The notes: generated by a model from the sequence alone, not told the origin. A stretch of DNA of 64,000 nt from Pseudoalteromonas sp. MMG010 (GCF_018100905.1 NZ_JAGJEG010000006.1:1-64000), one strand, 5' to 3'; positions 26,782 to 36,834 are shown, numbered from the stretch's first letter. Numbers and translations are program-made.

Positions 26782-27285
26782 TTACTCTTTAGTAGGGCCT
26801 GCTATTTCATTAATTTGCTCTTCAAGGTTTTTATATAAGCCAAATATAAACAGTAGCTCAGCAAGCACATACAAAGGGCCAATCACCAAGCCAATTAAGT
26901 CATCAACAAACGCCGGTTTTTTTCCCTCAAAAAAATGACCAATAAATTGTAATAGCCAACCAAAAATAAAAATGCCAATACTGGTGCATAACCACAAACT
27001 AAAACTAAGATGTGCAATAGGTTGAGCAAGTATAGTTAACAAAAACAACAATACAGCCATCATTAAACCTAATGAAACACTTAAAATTACATAGTAAAAA
27101 ACAAAGGCAAGCATCACAATGTGGGCCGCATTAAAACTAAACTGCGTGCTAACAAATTCTAAACGTGCCAGTAAACAAATAATGGCAAAAACAATTAATG
27201 GAATACCGATAAAGTGGGTCATCACATTACGCTTAGAGCGATGATAAAGACCATAGTTACCCAATTGCTGTTGTAGTGTTTTCAT
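26782..27285 (-). CDS. Mpo1-like (DUF962) membrane protein
   Basis: A 167-residue membrane protein with four hydrophobic segments. The N-terminal LGNYGLYHRSKRNVMTHFIGIPL and later FGWLLQFIGHFFEGKKPA match the full-length DUF962/YGL010w group, whose yeast member Mpo1 is an iron-dependent dioxygenase acting on 2-hydroxy fatty acids. Conserved histidines H16, H24 and H116-type positions are present. The SDR gene follows after 6 bases. A role in fatty acid or lipid breakdown is plausible but unproven in bacteria. Confidence 0.85.
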   Translation of the reverse strand: MKTLQQQLGNYGLYHRSKRNVMTHFIGIPLIVFAIICLLARLEFVSTQFSFNAAHIVMLAFVFYYVILSVSLGLMMAVLLFLLTILAQPIAHLSFSLWLCTSIGIFIFGWLLQFIGHFFEGKKPAFVDDLIGLVIGPLYVLAELLFIFGLYKNLEEQINEIAGPTKE

Positions 27286-27364
27286 ATAAAATACCTGTGT
27301 GTGTTTTTTTCACTATAGCAAGTTTATAAATAGGCACTCTGTCGCCTAGACGACAATGTATATA

Positions 27365-28033
27365 TTAGTGCGCTAATTGTTCTAATAGGCTTTTATTAAT
27401 TATTGTTAATTGGTTGTACTGTAGGGTGATCACTGCCTTTGCTTGCAGTTTTTTAAGTAATTGGTTGGTTGTCTGTCTCGATAAATAAGTCATATCTGCA
27501 AGTTGTTGTTGAGATAAATTAAATGTATATGCTGTGGGGTTATCAATATGGCTGCACAATAATAATAAACGTTTTACTAAACGTTGCTCTGCAGATAGAA
27601 GTGCGTAATCTTCTAAAGAAATAAACAACATACGCAATTTTTGTGCAAGCAGTAAACCAAAGTCTTGCCAATATTGTGGGTATGTTTTCAGTAATTGCGC
27701 TAATTTGTTTTGCGGTACAAAAAAAACCTGTAAATTCGTTTGGGCTATTACATCATGAGTACGTACACCATTATCAAATAAGGTCACTTCACCAAACCAT
27801 AACCCAGCATCAATAAAGCTTAAAACGGCTTCTTTACCTTGGCTGTTTACCCCAGAAATACGCGCAACACCATTAATTACCGCGTAAATCCCATCGTGAT
27901 TATCGCCTCTTAAAAATAATGACTCACCTGCGTTTAAGTTAAGTATTTTGCCACAACCAAATAATGCGTCTTGTAAATGGCTATCACGGTCGCAAAACCA
28001 ACGCCCTTTTTTTAAAAGCTGTAATTGTGTCAT
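27365..28033 (-). CDS. Crp/Fnr family transcriptional regulator
   Basis: A 222-residue regulator with an N-terminal cyclic-nucleotide-binding-type beta barrel (GESLFLRGDNHDGIYAVINGVARI) and a C-terminal winged helix with recognition segment LADMTYLSRQTTNQLLKKL. No cysteine cluster of the FNR iron-sulfur type is seen, so effector is unknown. It is preceded by a lipoprotein gene with only 5 bases between them and followed by the Mpo1-like/SDR pair, which it could control. Confidence 0.9.
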   Translation of the reverse strand: MTQLQLLKKGRWFCDRDSHLQDALFGCGKILNLNAGESLFLRGDNHDGIYAVINGVARISGVNSQGKEAVLSFIDAGLWFGEVTLFDNGVRTHDVIAQTNLQVFFVPQNKLAQLLKTYPQYWQDFGLLLAQKLRMLFISLEDYALLSAEQRLVKRLLLLCSHIDNPTAYTFNLSQQQLADMTYLSRQTTNQLLKKLQAKAVITLQYNQLTIINKSLLEQLAH

Positions 28034-28038
28034 CTACG

Positions 28039-28683
28039 TTATTGCATTTCAGCGTTTGGGGGTCTTATATTTAGCATTAAAGAAGTAGGAATATCAATAT
28101 TATTAGCAACAACATAGTCTTGGTAAGCTTCTGTACCAGAACTAAGCTCAGAAATAAGTTGTTGACCATGGTAAATTTTTACATTCACACCTGAGTCCGT
28201 TTCATCTGAATACATAATGTAATATCGGTAATCGTGCTGAGTAAAAAATAATATCGTTTCATTTATGCCATTCACTTTACGAATATAATAAGCAAATGGC
28301 GTATTATTATTTGCTGTGCTCATCGATTCAATTGCGCCAAGCTGGCCATAACGATAAAACATTTTTGTATTATCTTGTGATAAACAAATTGATAATACTT
28401 TATAGATGTCTTGGGTATCATGAGTGTTAGCCACCGAGCGTGCTGCAATTACGTCGTGCATCTTGGCGTTCATATAAGAAATTTCATCATTATTACAATG
28501 TGAAGCAACTAAACCATTAACAATACTCGGTTCAACATGGCTAATAGGGGGTAATAGCTTAGTCTGCTTTTCTGATTGCAATAATGTTTTTTCACTGTCA
28601 GCTGAATTTTTATTATCTTTACCACAACTTACTGTAAATAATAAACTTAGGCAGCATATTACTGTTGTTATTTTGCTACGCAT
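28039..28683 (-). CDS. Hypothetical lipoprotein
   Basis: A 214-residue protein with a lipoprotein signal ending LLFTVSC (cysteine about residue 20), so it is membrane-anchored in the envelope. The mature part has a cysteine in VASHCNND and another in VLSICLSQ that could pair. No family recognised. The Crp/Fnr gene follows after 5 bases. Confidence 0.7.
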   Translation of the reverse strand: MRSKITTVICCLSLLFTVSCGKDNKNSADSEKTLLQSEKQTKLLPPISHVEPSIVNGLVASHCNNDEISYMNAKMHDVIAARSVANTHDTQDIYKVLSICLSQDNTKMFYRYGQLGAIESMSTANNNTPFAYYIRKVNGINETILFFTQHDYRYYIMYSDETDSGVNVKIYHGQQLISELSSGTEAYQDYVVANNIDIPTSLMLNIRPPNAEMQ

Positions 28684-29005
28684 AATCTCACATTTCCCAA
28701 AATTTTTATCTGGTTGTTAAACTCAATTATATAAAACGGCACGACATTCATCGTAATTAATAAATATAACCAAATAAAATAATACATTATATTAACATAT
28801 TTTTAATATAACCCCCACCCTTATGTAATACAAATTAATTGCGAAAAAAGACAGGAAAAAGAGATAATAGAAACGCATAGGTTGAGGTAAGAATAATTCT
28901 CAGGTGATAGTCAATTTAGCAAACACATTTTGCTGGTTTGCTCAAAAGCATCTTGTCGCTTGATATAGAATAACAACAACAAGATACTTTTATATAAGGT
29001 ACTTA
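28684..29005. other. 320-bp intergenic region before the lipoprotein gene
   Basis: AT-rich. It must hold the promoter of the lipoprotein-Crp/Fnr unit and the end of the semialdehyde dehydrogenase transcript. I see no convincing terminator, repeat or small gene. Confidence 0.4.
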
Positions 29006-30475
29006 TTACAGGATGTCTCCCATACATAAATATTTTATTTCAAGGTAGTCATCCAAGCCATATTTAGATCCCTCTCGTCCATTACCTGACTGTTTCACCC
29101 CACCAAAAGGTGCCACGGCATTTGATATAATGCCTTCATTAATCCCTATCATGCCAAAGTCTAAGCCTTCTGCAACACGCCAAATAACACCAATATCACG
29201 CGAGTAAAAATAGGCAGCTAACCCATATTGAGTATCATTACCCAAAGATATAGCCTCATCTTCTGTCTTAAAAGACATTATAGGGGTGACCGGCCCAAAT
29301 ATTTCGTGCTTAGCTACGCTCATTTGGGGCGTTACATTTGTTAAAACCGTCGGTTGATAAAACTGAGATCCTAATTGACTTACTTTACCTCCCAAAATCA
29401 GTTTGGCCCCTTGTGCAACAGACGCTTGGACTAAATCATCAATACCCTGCACCGCTTTCGTTGAAATCAGTGGACCAATATCAGTATTATCGCTTAAACC
29501 GTCACCTAATTTTAATTTAGAGACTGCTTCAACAAATTTATCAGTAAACTCTTTAAGTATGCTTTCATCGACCAAAATACGGTTTGTACACACACATGTT
29601 TGCCCTGCATTTCTATATTTAGAAATAATGGCTCCTTTAACGGCAGCATCAATATCTGCGTCTTTAAAAACAATAAAAGGGGCATTGCCTCCTAATTCCA
29701 TCGATACTTTTTTTACTGTGCTTGCACATTGACTGATCAGCAGCTTTCCTACTGCGGTTGAACCTGTAAAAGTAAATTTTGCAACATCAGGATGCGTAGT
29801 GAATACCTGCCCGATTGCGTTGGCGTCTTCACCAACAACAACATTAAACACTCCCTTAGGCACCCCTGCTCTTTGTGCTAATTCAGCCATGGCTAACGCC
29901 GTTAATGGTGTTTTTTCAGCTGGACGTACTACAAATGTACAACCCGCAGCCAGTGCTGCAGCGGCTTTGCGTGCAATCATCGCGCAGGGAAAGTTCCATG
30001 GCGTTATCGCTGCGACAACACCAACGGCTTGTTTAATTACTATAATGCGTTGATTTTGCGACTGAGCAGAAATCACATCGCCATATACCCGCTTAGCTTC
30101 TTCACTAAACCATTCAATAAACGAAGCACCGTATGCAATTTCGCCTTTTGCCTCAGCTAAAGGTTTTCCTTGTTCAATGGTTAAAATACGTGATAAATCA
30201 TCTTGGTGTTGCATGATCAAATCAAACCATTTACGCATTATTTTGCCACGCTCGTGCGCCGGCATTTTAGACCATGATTTAAATGCACGTTTAGCTGCCT
30301 GAACAGCACATTCAGCCTCTCGTTTAGAGCCATTACTCACTTTTGCTATTGTTTGGCCTGTTACGGGGTTATTGACATTAAAATGAGTTTTTGACTCATA
30401 CCACCCCCCATCAATAAATGAATCTGTTTGAATTAACTTATTGTCGTTTAGTGAAAAATATGAATAGTTTTCCAT
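29006..30475 (-). CDS. gabD: NAD(P)-dependent succinate-semialdehyde dehydrogenase (aldehyde dehydrogenase family)
   Basis: A 489-residue cytosolic aldehyde dehydrogenase. The general-base glutamate lies in MELGGNAPFIVF and the nucleophilic cysteine in NAGQTCVCTNRILV, with cofactor motif FTGSTAVG and the front signature ITPWNFPCAMIARK. The doublet C-V-C and overall pattern match GabD, which oxidises succinate semialdehyde to succinate in GABA degradation. No GABA transaminase is adjacent, so the physiological aldehyde is inferred from family resemblance. Standard length and intact. Confidence 0.87.
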   Translation of the reverse strand: MENYSYFSLNDNKLIQTDSFIDGGWYESKTHFNVNNPVTGQTIAKVSNGSKREAECAVQAAKRAFKSWSKMPAHERGKIMRKWFDLIMQHQDDLSRILTIEQGKPLAEAKGEIAYGASFIEWFSEEAKRVYGDVISAQSQNQRIIVIKQAVGVVAAITPWNFPCAMIARKAAAALAAGCTFVVRPAEKTPLTALAMAELAQRAGVPKGVFNVVVGEDANAIGQVFTTHPDVAKFTFTGSTAVGKLLISQCASTVKKVSMELGGNAPFIVFKDADIDAAVKGAIISKYRNAGQTCVCTNRILVDESILKEFTDKFVEAVSKLKLGDGLSDNTDIGPLISTKAVQGIDDLVQASVAQGAKLILGGKVSQLGSQFYQPTVLTNVTPQMSVAKHEIFGPVTPIMSFKTEDEAISLGNDTQYGLAAYFYSRDIGVIWRVAEGLDFGMIGINEGIISNAVAPFGGVKQSGNGREGSKYGLDDYLEIKYLCMGDIL

Positions 30476-30591
30476 TATGAGCCCGTCGCTAAATAAACGT
30501 AAAAAGTAGAATGAGTATGCATGAATGTTACTGAATAAGAGGTGTATTGTCTTTAAAAAGGGATGTATAAAAATAGAAATTGTTAAATAAA

Positions 30592-30643
30592 AAAAAGCGT
30601 CAACACAATAATAATTTATTAAATTAAAATGCTAACGCTTTAT
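30592..30643 (-). terminator. Terminator of the minor-pilin operon
   Basis: On the minus strand AAAGCGTTAGCA pairs with TGTTGACGCTTT (two non-Watson-Crick positions) across an AT-rich loop, followed by a run of eight T. It starts about 12 bases after the pilY1 stop. Confidence 0.8.
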
Positions 30644-30653
30644 TTTTTAAAGG

Positions 30654-33600
30654 TTAATCTTGTTGTTTTATTTCGTCGTTTTCTTCGCGTTTATAAATAT
30701 AGGTCTGCTGAGTTTTAAATCCAAAGCCGATAGAGTCTTCATCATTCACTAATTGAATCGTGCCATCTACAACCGTTAAATCTGGACCTATAATTTCAAC
30801 AGGTTGTAAAGGATTAGCAGCATCTTCACCTTTGATACCTGGACCAATCAGGTAAAATACGCTTTGCTCTTCAACGTCAACGGTTGGGTCATTATCACAT
30901 TTACCATCATTGTTACTGTCTTCACATGAAGTACCTTCACCGTAATAAAGCTGAGGTGTATCAGGTACATCGTAACTGGTCGTGAATTTTAACTCATCGT
31001 AAACTTTCGTCCCATAATGTAAATGAAAGGCATATAAAGAACCCGAACCACCGCTTAGTGAACATTGGTTTTGCACCGACGAATCACTTTGTGGCGTGAA
31101 AGAAGTGTAATAAGCAACCCCACCAACAACGGTGGCCTCGGCTAATGACTTTTCACCTCCGGTGAGTTTATATTTCCAGCCTTTAAATTCACCCAACTTC
31201 GCTTCTAATTTAACAAACTCTTCAACGTCATCTAAATTCTCACCAAAAGGGTCATCACTTATATCCATTAAATCATCAAGTGAAATACTCTGCGGAGCAT
31301 TCGTCAAATACGACTTCGTTGTAGTATTTTCATCCCGTATCATAAATAAACGATCATCGGTTTCTGAATTAGTCGGATCTGAGCGGTTACCACTGCCTAT
31401 CACAATAGCATCAAAGGGGGTGTCTAAACGGGTAGTCACGTCATCTTTAATCGTAACCTTACTAAACATCGTTCTAGCCACTAACGGAGTATAAAAAAAT
31501 CGTCTATCTTTATCCGTTGCAAGCTCAGCAAATTTATAAAAGCTAAATTTAGATGTATCAGAGCCTGGCATATCAATACGCCAAATATCTCCGCCTGTAT
31601 CTGAGGCATAAATTCTATCGGTATAACCGTCATAATCTGAATCTAATAATGATACATTAGCGGCAATGCTATGCTCACCTTTAAAGCTTGTGTTGGTTCT
31701 GAGCGACCACACTAAAGCACCGGTTTTTGCATTAACAATAAATACGTCACGCCCCATGGTGTCGTTGTTCCGAGAGGTATCTTTTGCTGTGTCATAACCC
31801 CCTCCAAACACTAATAAAGGGTCTTCGCCAAACGCTTTTATATAGGCCAGTTGTGGTTTTGACCATGTTTGTCCTAATTCTTTAAATTTACTATCAACCC
31901 CACCTTCTATTGGCTTCGACCATAAGTTTTTTGGAGCGTCTGGGTTTGTAATATCTAAAGCGTATATATTTCTTCCGCCTCGGCGCATACTAAAGAAAGC
32001 CCATACCTCATCACCACTGCTGGCATCAATAACCCCATCAGTAGCCGTGCCTGTATTTAAGTTTTTATTATTAAAGTACACACTAATCGGGCCATCCATT
32101 CCATACTCTTTACCCGTAGTTTGTGCGCGTAAAGGTTTGATAATGTCAAATAATGCAGAAGGAATAAACGCCCAGCTTTCATTCACTGAATCGGTTAATT
32201 GGTTACCTTTGCTATCAACCGTATCCTGATCTTTAAACATATGAATAAAGCCCGCATTCGTACCAATTAAAATGCGTATATCATCATCACCATAATCAAT
32301 TGCAATGGGTTTAGAATGCAAAGGGTCACCAAAAATGTCACTTCTGTTATCGGTTATGTCTAAATCGCCATCTTCATCATCAACATCAACCCCTCTTGCC
32401 CAGTTAATATCATTAATTGATAAGGTCGTGCTCTCATTTGAAGGCAAAGCTAATATTTCACTGACTAAGTCACTGTTAAAAGTAACAAGTTCACCTTCAT
32501 TTTCAGTGTATAACTTTCTGTCACTTACTTTAGTTGTTGTTAGCGACAAATTAACTCCGCCTTGGGAAACAATATTGCCATCAGCAGCACTGCCATCCGG
32601 TAACCAAAATGTCTTCGAACTTGATGCGATTAAACCATCATCATCCAGTGCTTCATTACCATCACTGTCAACAATGGTATTGCCCGATACCTTTAATTTT
32701 TTTAAATTTCCGCCCCACCTCGTGCCTGTTTCTGGGTAGAACATAGCAAAGTAAATCGAATCTCGACTTCTCGTCTGATCCACATTATTACTTGCAACAG
32801 ATGGAGAGGTAAAACTATCGTTAACAGCATTAATATGAGAAACAGCACTATTAAGAGATTTAGATAATTCATCTGGCGTGCTGGCTGGTAAGTTTTCCCC
32901 GCCTCCATAGGTAGCCGCTGTTTCAAGTAAATTTTGGCCCGCATAACTCATACCTGAACCAAACCCTATCGTGTATAAGCGTCCTGTTTCAACGATATCA
33001 GAAGTAGAGGGATATAAGTCAACTTCTTGTAATGACGTACCGTGTATGATTTTAGCTAACTGATGTAAATAGCTACTATATACTTTATTGCTATTAGATA
33101 AATATGAACCAAAATACTTGTTGTGCTCACTGCTTATATCTGAATCACTATTTGTATCATTAGAGGGATCGCCATCGGTCATATAAATAATATTTACTGA
33201 GTTATCACAACGTGCAGCTTCTGCTGTACTGTCACTAAATGGTGAGATGTATGAATATGAGGTTTCTGTAAATGTTTGATTACTACATTCATACCTCCAT
33301 CTATTGTTTTTAACTACATACCCACAGACTTCTTGTTCATAAGTACTTGAATGGCTTTCTTCTACACTGGTATCGCGTTGAGCTTGAGAGACTTCCTCAG
33401 CCCAATCTATGCTTTGTCCTGTAATATAAAGATAAGCTTCCCATAGTGTTTCTGTCAGTGGTGTTCCCCCCGCTGCAACTAATGAAGCAATAGACGCTTT
33501 AATACTCGCATGAGAGCTGCCAATACCGTTTAAAATGTAACCACCATCACTGGCATTAAACCGCATTAAACCAAAATCAATATCTTCATTGTCATCAATT

Positions 33601-33854
33601 AACTCTATCATTGCTAATTTAGCCGCAGCCATACGGCTATCACTACATTCAATCCACCCCGCCTTATAGCCACAGTCATCCCCCGTCAAAGAGGAAAATG
33701 CCATACTGCCAGAGGTATCAAAAATAAGTAAAACCCGTGGCTTTTCTTCTAGATCTACATCATGGTTTACAAATAAATCAATATCTTCTGCCGAAGCAGA
33801 TACAGTGATAAAAGCGAGCGAAAGTATAAGTATTTTCTTTAAGCTACATTGCAT
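30654..33854 (-). CDS. pilY1: Type IV pilus tip adhesin/assembly protein PilY1
   Basis: A 1066-residue secreted protein with signal peptide (cleavage after about residue 22, ASA). N-terminal von Willebrand factor A-like domain with metal site DTSGS (about residues 47-51); C-terminal PilY1 beta-propeller with GGGYDTAKDT and the calcium loop DSDYDGYTD. A second acidic DSNNDGKCDND calcium-like loop lies near residue 985. PilY1 sits at the pilus tip with the minor pilins, promotes extension and acts in adhesion or surface sensing. It is last in pilV-pilW-pilX-pilY1, with one base separating it from pilX. Confidence 0.93.
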   Translation of the reverse strand: MQCSLKKILILSLAFITVSASAEDIDLFVNHDVDLEEKPRVLLIFDTSGSMAFSSLTGDDCGYKAGWIECSDSRMAAAKLAMIELIDDNEDIDFGLMRFNASDGGYILNGIGSSHASIKASIASLVAAGGTPLTETLWEAYLYITGQSIDWAEEVSQAQRDTSVEESHSSTYEQEVCGYVVKNNRWRYECSNQTFTETSYSYISPFSDSTAEAARCDNSVNIIYMTDGDPSNDTNSDSDISSEHNKYFGSYLSNSNKVYSSYLHQLAKIIHGTSLQEVDLYPSTSDIVETGRLYTIGFGSGMSYAGQNLLETAATYGGGENLPASTPDELSKSLNSAVSHINAVNDSFTSPSVASNNVDQTRSRDSIYFAMFYPETGTRWGGNLKKLKVSGNTIVDSDGNEALDDDGLIASSSKTFWLPDGSAADGNIVSQGGVNLSLTTTKVSDRKLYTENEGELVTFNSDLVSEILALPSNESTTLSINDINWARGVDVDDEDGDLDITDNRSDIFGDPLHSKPIAIDYGDDDIRILIGTNAGFIHMFKDQDTVDSKGNQLTDSVNESWAFIPSALFDIIKPLRAQTTGKEYGMDGPISVYFNNKNLNTGTATDGVIDASSGDEVWAFFSMRRGGRNIYALDITNPDAPKNLWSKPIEGGVDSKFKELGQTWSKPQLAYIKAFGEDPLLVFGGGYDTAKDTSRNNDTMGRDVFIVNAKTGALVWSLRTNTSFKGEHSIAANVSLLDSDYDGYTDRIYASDTGGDIWRIDMPGSDTSKFSFYKFAELATDKDRRFFYTPLVARTMFSKVTIKDDVTTRLDTPFDAIVIGSGNRSDPTNSETDDRLFMIRDENTTTKSYLTNAPQSISLDDLMDISDDPFGENLDDVEEFVKLEAKLGEFKGWKYKLTGGEKSLAEATVVGGVAYYTSFTPQSDSSVQNQCSLSGGSGSLYAFHLHYGTKVYDELKFTTSYDVPDTPQLYYGEGTSCEDSNNDGKCDNDPTVDVEEQSVFYLIGPGIKGEDAANPLQPVEIIGPDLTVVDGTIQLVNDEDSIGFGFKTQQTYIYKREENDEIKQQD

Positions 33855-33855
33855 A

Positions 33856-34347
33856 TTACATCCCCTTACTTGATGAGCTCATTTCTTGAGCAACACCGGT
33901 GACAACACTTAATCCATGTTGATTTTTTGAACCATACGATATCGTTGTGGTTACCTCTATCATGTTACATGTCACACCCGCGGTATAACTAAACCGCCTT
34001 GGACACTGTAATGACTGTTCACCATTATTTAAATTAACCATATTACTTTTCATATCAGCATCTGCATCTAATACCATACCGTCACTCGGTACATCTTCAT
34101 TTGTATATAAAAAACGGCTATCAGCACCTAAACTCGCTTCTTCAGCTATTAAACGCTGTACTTCACCCATGAGTTGGTTTTCAGCAACATCGCGCTCTTG
34201 TGCTGCATTCGTTATTTTTATATCAACACTACTGTTACTCATTAATGTAACGGCAATACTCGTAACCGCAATAACCATAATTAAAGCGGTTAAAAGTACA
34301 ATGCCGCTTTGTTTTTTACTTGATACTAAATTACTTACATTTTCCAT
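33856..34347 (-). CDS. pilX: Minor pilin PilX
   Basis: A 163-residue minor pilin. The prepilin-like start KKQSGIVLLTALIMVIAVTS is characteristic of PilX (G-I-V-L in place of the usual GFTLIE) with the hydrophobic helix at about 15-38. It belongs to the tip complex with PilV, PilW and PilY1. Its start overlaps the pilW end by 13 bases, showing tight coupling. Confidence 0.88.
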   Translation of the reverse strand: MENVSNLVSSKKQSGIVLLTALIMVIAVTSIAVTLMSNSSVDIKITNAAQERDVAENQLMGEVQRLIAEEASLGADSRFLYTNEDVPSDGMVLDADADMKSNMVNLNNGEQSLQCPRRFSYTAGVTCNMIEVTTTISYGSKNQHGLSVVTGVAQEMSSSSKGM

Positions 34348-35327
34348 AAGTTAGCCCCAACATTATTTAAACGTATGGTGGTGGTAAAAACTGCACGCCT
34401 AAAATCATCATCAAAAGTTAACGTTCTAGCGTTACTATCTTCGCCCAGTACATAGGTTTGATTTTTAAGTGTTAAACCATTATCTGCGTGAATAGTCCTT
34501 ACCAATAAAAATATTTGTACGGTTAATATTCGTTTACGATTTTCCCAATCACTTAATGAAATATCACTAATACTTCTATACCCATCTACGCGACCATCTG
34601 CATTAGTATCTAGACCAAAAATAAAACGCATATTTTCAACGCCTTCCATTATTGTATCCTCCACTATTTTGTCTCCCTGTAAACGCTTTCGCATTAATAC
34701 TGGGATCGTAGTATCTGTATTGTTCATTTGATACGTTTGATCGGCGATATAATAAATATGATGGCTATAAGGCCAAATTGAGGCATTTATATTTATATCG
34801 GCGCTTGCTTGTGAGCCTCTAACAAATTCTGCTTGTTCTTGCTGTGCAATAAAATAATTTTCATCGCTGTCATTAGCCACTGTATCTGCGACGGTTAATC
34901 TTTCACCTTGTAAAAATTTAAGCTGCAAAATATCAGAATTAGTTTTTGCTGAAGCTATGCAATTAAATGCAAGCAAACTACTGGCTGTTTCTGCATAAAT
35001 TGAACGAAAATTACTACTGCTTGATAAATCGGGAAAACTGCCATTATTCACCGTCGAATAGCAATCACTTGTTGGATTATCTAACGACGTCGTATTCGCT
35101 GATGTGAACGAGTCTTCATAAAAAGTCCCCCAAAAACCAACTTGCTCAATATCACGTTGCATTATATTAATGGCAAGTCTGCCTGATTCCTGTAAATCAC
35201 CAATATCTAATGTATCTTTGGAGGTGGTTTTCATACTAATAAAAGTAAACATTACCCCTGCGAGAATAAAGGCCCCGATAAACAGCGACACCATCATTTC
35301 AACAAGTGTAAAACCTTTATTTTGCAT
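34335..35327 (-). CDS. pilW: Minor pilin PilW
   Basis: A 330-residue minor pilin. It starts MQNKGFTLVEMMVSLFIGAF, a class III prepilin cleavage site with the glutamate at position +5 after the glycine. The rest matches the long PilW globular domain, with cysteine pairs. It works in the pilus-priming tip complex. pilV ends one base upstream. Confidence 0.9.
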   Translation of the reverse strand: MQNKGFTLVEMMVSLFIGAFILAGVMFTFISMKTTSKDTLDIGDLQESGRLAINIMQRDIEQVGFWGTFYEDSFTSANTTSLDNPTSDCYSTVNNGSFPDLSSSSNFRSIYAETASSLLAFNCIASAKTNSDILQLKFLQGERLTVADTVANDSDENYFIAQQEQAEFVRGSQASADININASIWPYSHHIYYIADQTYQMNNTDTTIPVLMRKRLQGDKIVEDTIMEGVENMRFIFGLDTNADGRVDGYRSISDISLSDWENRKRILTVQIFLLVRTIHADNGLTLKNQTYVLGEDSNARTLTFDDDFRRAVFTTTIRLNNVGANLWKM

Positions 35328-35328
35328 A

Positions 35329-35904
35329 CTAACTCCTTAAATAAACATAACTAGACAAAACCACCAATCGGCGCTGCCCACTCGATAGTTCAAGCTCTGA
35401 AGAGGTACACTTAACATCAGAGTTAACCGTCTTAGGTGTAAATGTCTGACGCCCTTGCCACGAAACAATTACCTCTATGTTATATCCCTTACCAGCGGTG
35501 CCCGATTCGAGGGTTGGATTTATACACACAATTGCATTATCGAGAGCGCCTGTATTTTCTCTGGCTCTAATTGCTCTTTTCCATTGTTCAATATCTAAAT
35601 CTGCAATTTGTTGATCATCACATACACTGCTGTAACAAGTGGCCTTTTTTTGAATTCCAGTTTCGCTAGTAAGTACTTTGCCATAGAGCGAAATCAGATT
35701 ACTTGTATCATTCACACGAATGCGGCCTAAAATATCATTACCTAATGCAATTGCTGCTGCACGTTGCATAGAATCAAAACTTGCTTGTTTTGCTTTTGCC
35801 TGTAAAGCAATTGCTCCTAATAAACCAAAGCTCAAAATGATAAATGCAATTAAGACTTCAATTAAAGTAAAGCCGGTCGTTAATTTTTGTTTGAATGAAT
35901 ACAT
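35329..35904 (-). CDS. pilV: Minor pilin PilV
   Basis: A 191-residue minor pilin. TTGFTLIEVLIAFIILSFGL (about 10-29) contains the prepilin peptidase site G-FTLIE. Cysteines in TCYSSVCDD could form a disulfide. First gene of this operon; the usual fimT/fimU-type pilin gene is not directly upstream, and no pilE follows pilY1 here. Confidence 0.9.
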   Translation of the reverse strand: MYSFKQKLTTGFTLIEVLIAFIILSFGLLGAIALQAKAKQASFDSMQRAAAIALGNDILGRIRVNDTSNLISLYGKVLTSETGIQKKATCYSSVCDDQQIADLDIEQWKRAIRARENTGALDNAIVCINPTLESGTAGKGYNIEVIVSWQGRQTFTPKTVNSDVKCTSSELELSSGQRRLVVLSSYVYLRS

Positions 35905-36315
35905 ATTTTTTACAAAATAATAATATCTTATTACCAGTTTAAATAAAAAATAGTTAAATTTAAAGCTAGGAACATAAATGGGTTAGATTATTTTTATATA
36001 TTAAACAGATTGTTGTATAAAAAAAGAACTATTATAGGAACGAGCAAATAGATTAGATTTTAGAAGTGGTTTTTATTTAATAAATAATTAAATTAGGTAC
36101 GTACTATAAAATGTATGTTTCTATAATAAATACATGAGGTTATGTTTTTATAAAAACAAATACAAGATCACCTGGTGTGTATGCTTTATAAAATATCGCT
36201 TTGTGAAAGTGATTTTATGAAATCATTTTTTTGTTAATTTTTTAATATATGAGCTAAATGCGCAGATATGACAAATAGCCCAAACATATAAGTTCGGGCT
36301 ATTTATTTTAATTTA
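35905..36315. other. 410-bp intergenic region upstream of pilV
   Basis: Very AT-rich; contains the pilV promoter region and, at its right end, the terminator of the secreted TPR-like gene. No small gene or repeat recognised. Confidence 0.45.
36273..36304 (-). terminator. Terminator after the first small secreted paralog
   Basis: 9-bp stem AAATAGCCC / GGGCTATTT with a 14-base loop; extended on the minus strand by GAAC/GTTT pairing. Lies 11 bases after the stop. Confidence 0.75.
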
Positions 36316-36720
36316 TTATAACGAAAGCGTTTGCTTAGCACGCTTTAAATTATGTGAAACCAATTCGTTATCTGAAGTTTGTACCGCTTCGTATAAATCG
36401 GCAATTGCTGCGGTATCATTATGTGCTTTTAAACGGGCAACACCACGGTTGCTTAAAGCAAAAGACGTTAATTCGCGCACTTTATATGAAGACGCACTCG
36501 ACTCTTGTAAGATAGCAAGTGCTTTAGTACACACTTCTTCAGCTTGTTCATAATTTTTAGACTTAACATTTAATGCACAGCTATTAAACGTTTGCTCAAG
36601 ATGAATCGGTGCAGTTTGCGCTTCGATAACCATCACTTTAAAATCATTTTGATCCGCTACAGCAGCCGCCGAACAAGTAATTAATGTGCCAAATGCAATA
36701 GTTTTGATAAATGATTTCAT
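36316..36720 (-). CDS. Small secreted TPR-like protein, paralog A
   Basis: A 134-residue protein with a clear signal peptide (MKSFIKTIAFGTLITCSAAA, cleaved before VADQ or after). The mature part has a helical repeat resembling one tetratricopeptide pair (NSCALNVKSKNYEQAEEVC; RGVARLKAHNDTAAIADLYEA) and two cysteines. A longer reading from a TTG 22 codons upstream is rejected: the same leader in the paralog carries an in-frame stop, and AGGAA precedes this ATG. A 70-plus-percent identical copy is 3 kb away behind the same leader, bracketing a chemoreceptor unit. Function unknown; export to periplasm is the only firm inference. Confidence 0.8.
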   Translation of the reverse strand: MKSFIKTIAFGTLITCSAAAVADQNDFKVMVIEAQTAPIHLEQTFNSCALNVKSKNYEQAEEVCTKALAILQESSASSYKVRELTSFALSNRGVARLKAHNDTAAIADLYEAVQTSDNELVSHNLKRAKQTLSL

Positions 36721-36721
36721 G

Positions 36722-36834
36722 GTTTTATTCCTAAGTAAGTGAGCCGTGCTTGTTGCCGACCATTGAACTTTAGAGTATTTACTCAACCCTCACAAACGAG
36801 AAAAACAAACCTAATAGATGAATAAAACTAAGCC
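36722..36834 (-). repeat. Conserved upstream region, copy A
   Basis: About 110 bases in front of paralog A are clearly similar to those in front of paralog B (for example gccgtgcttgttgccgac and tgaactttagagtatt on the plus strand). The conservation extends past any coding sequence and probably covers promoter and 5' untranslated region. Confidence 0.8.

Noticed and set aside
36721..36786. Longer N-terminus of secreted paralog A starting at TTG
   Set aside because: The matching leader of paralog B has a stop in the same frame just before ATG, and the signal peptide begins at the downstream ATG.
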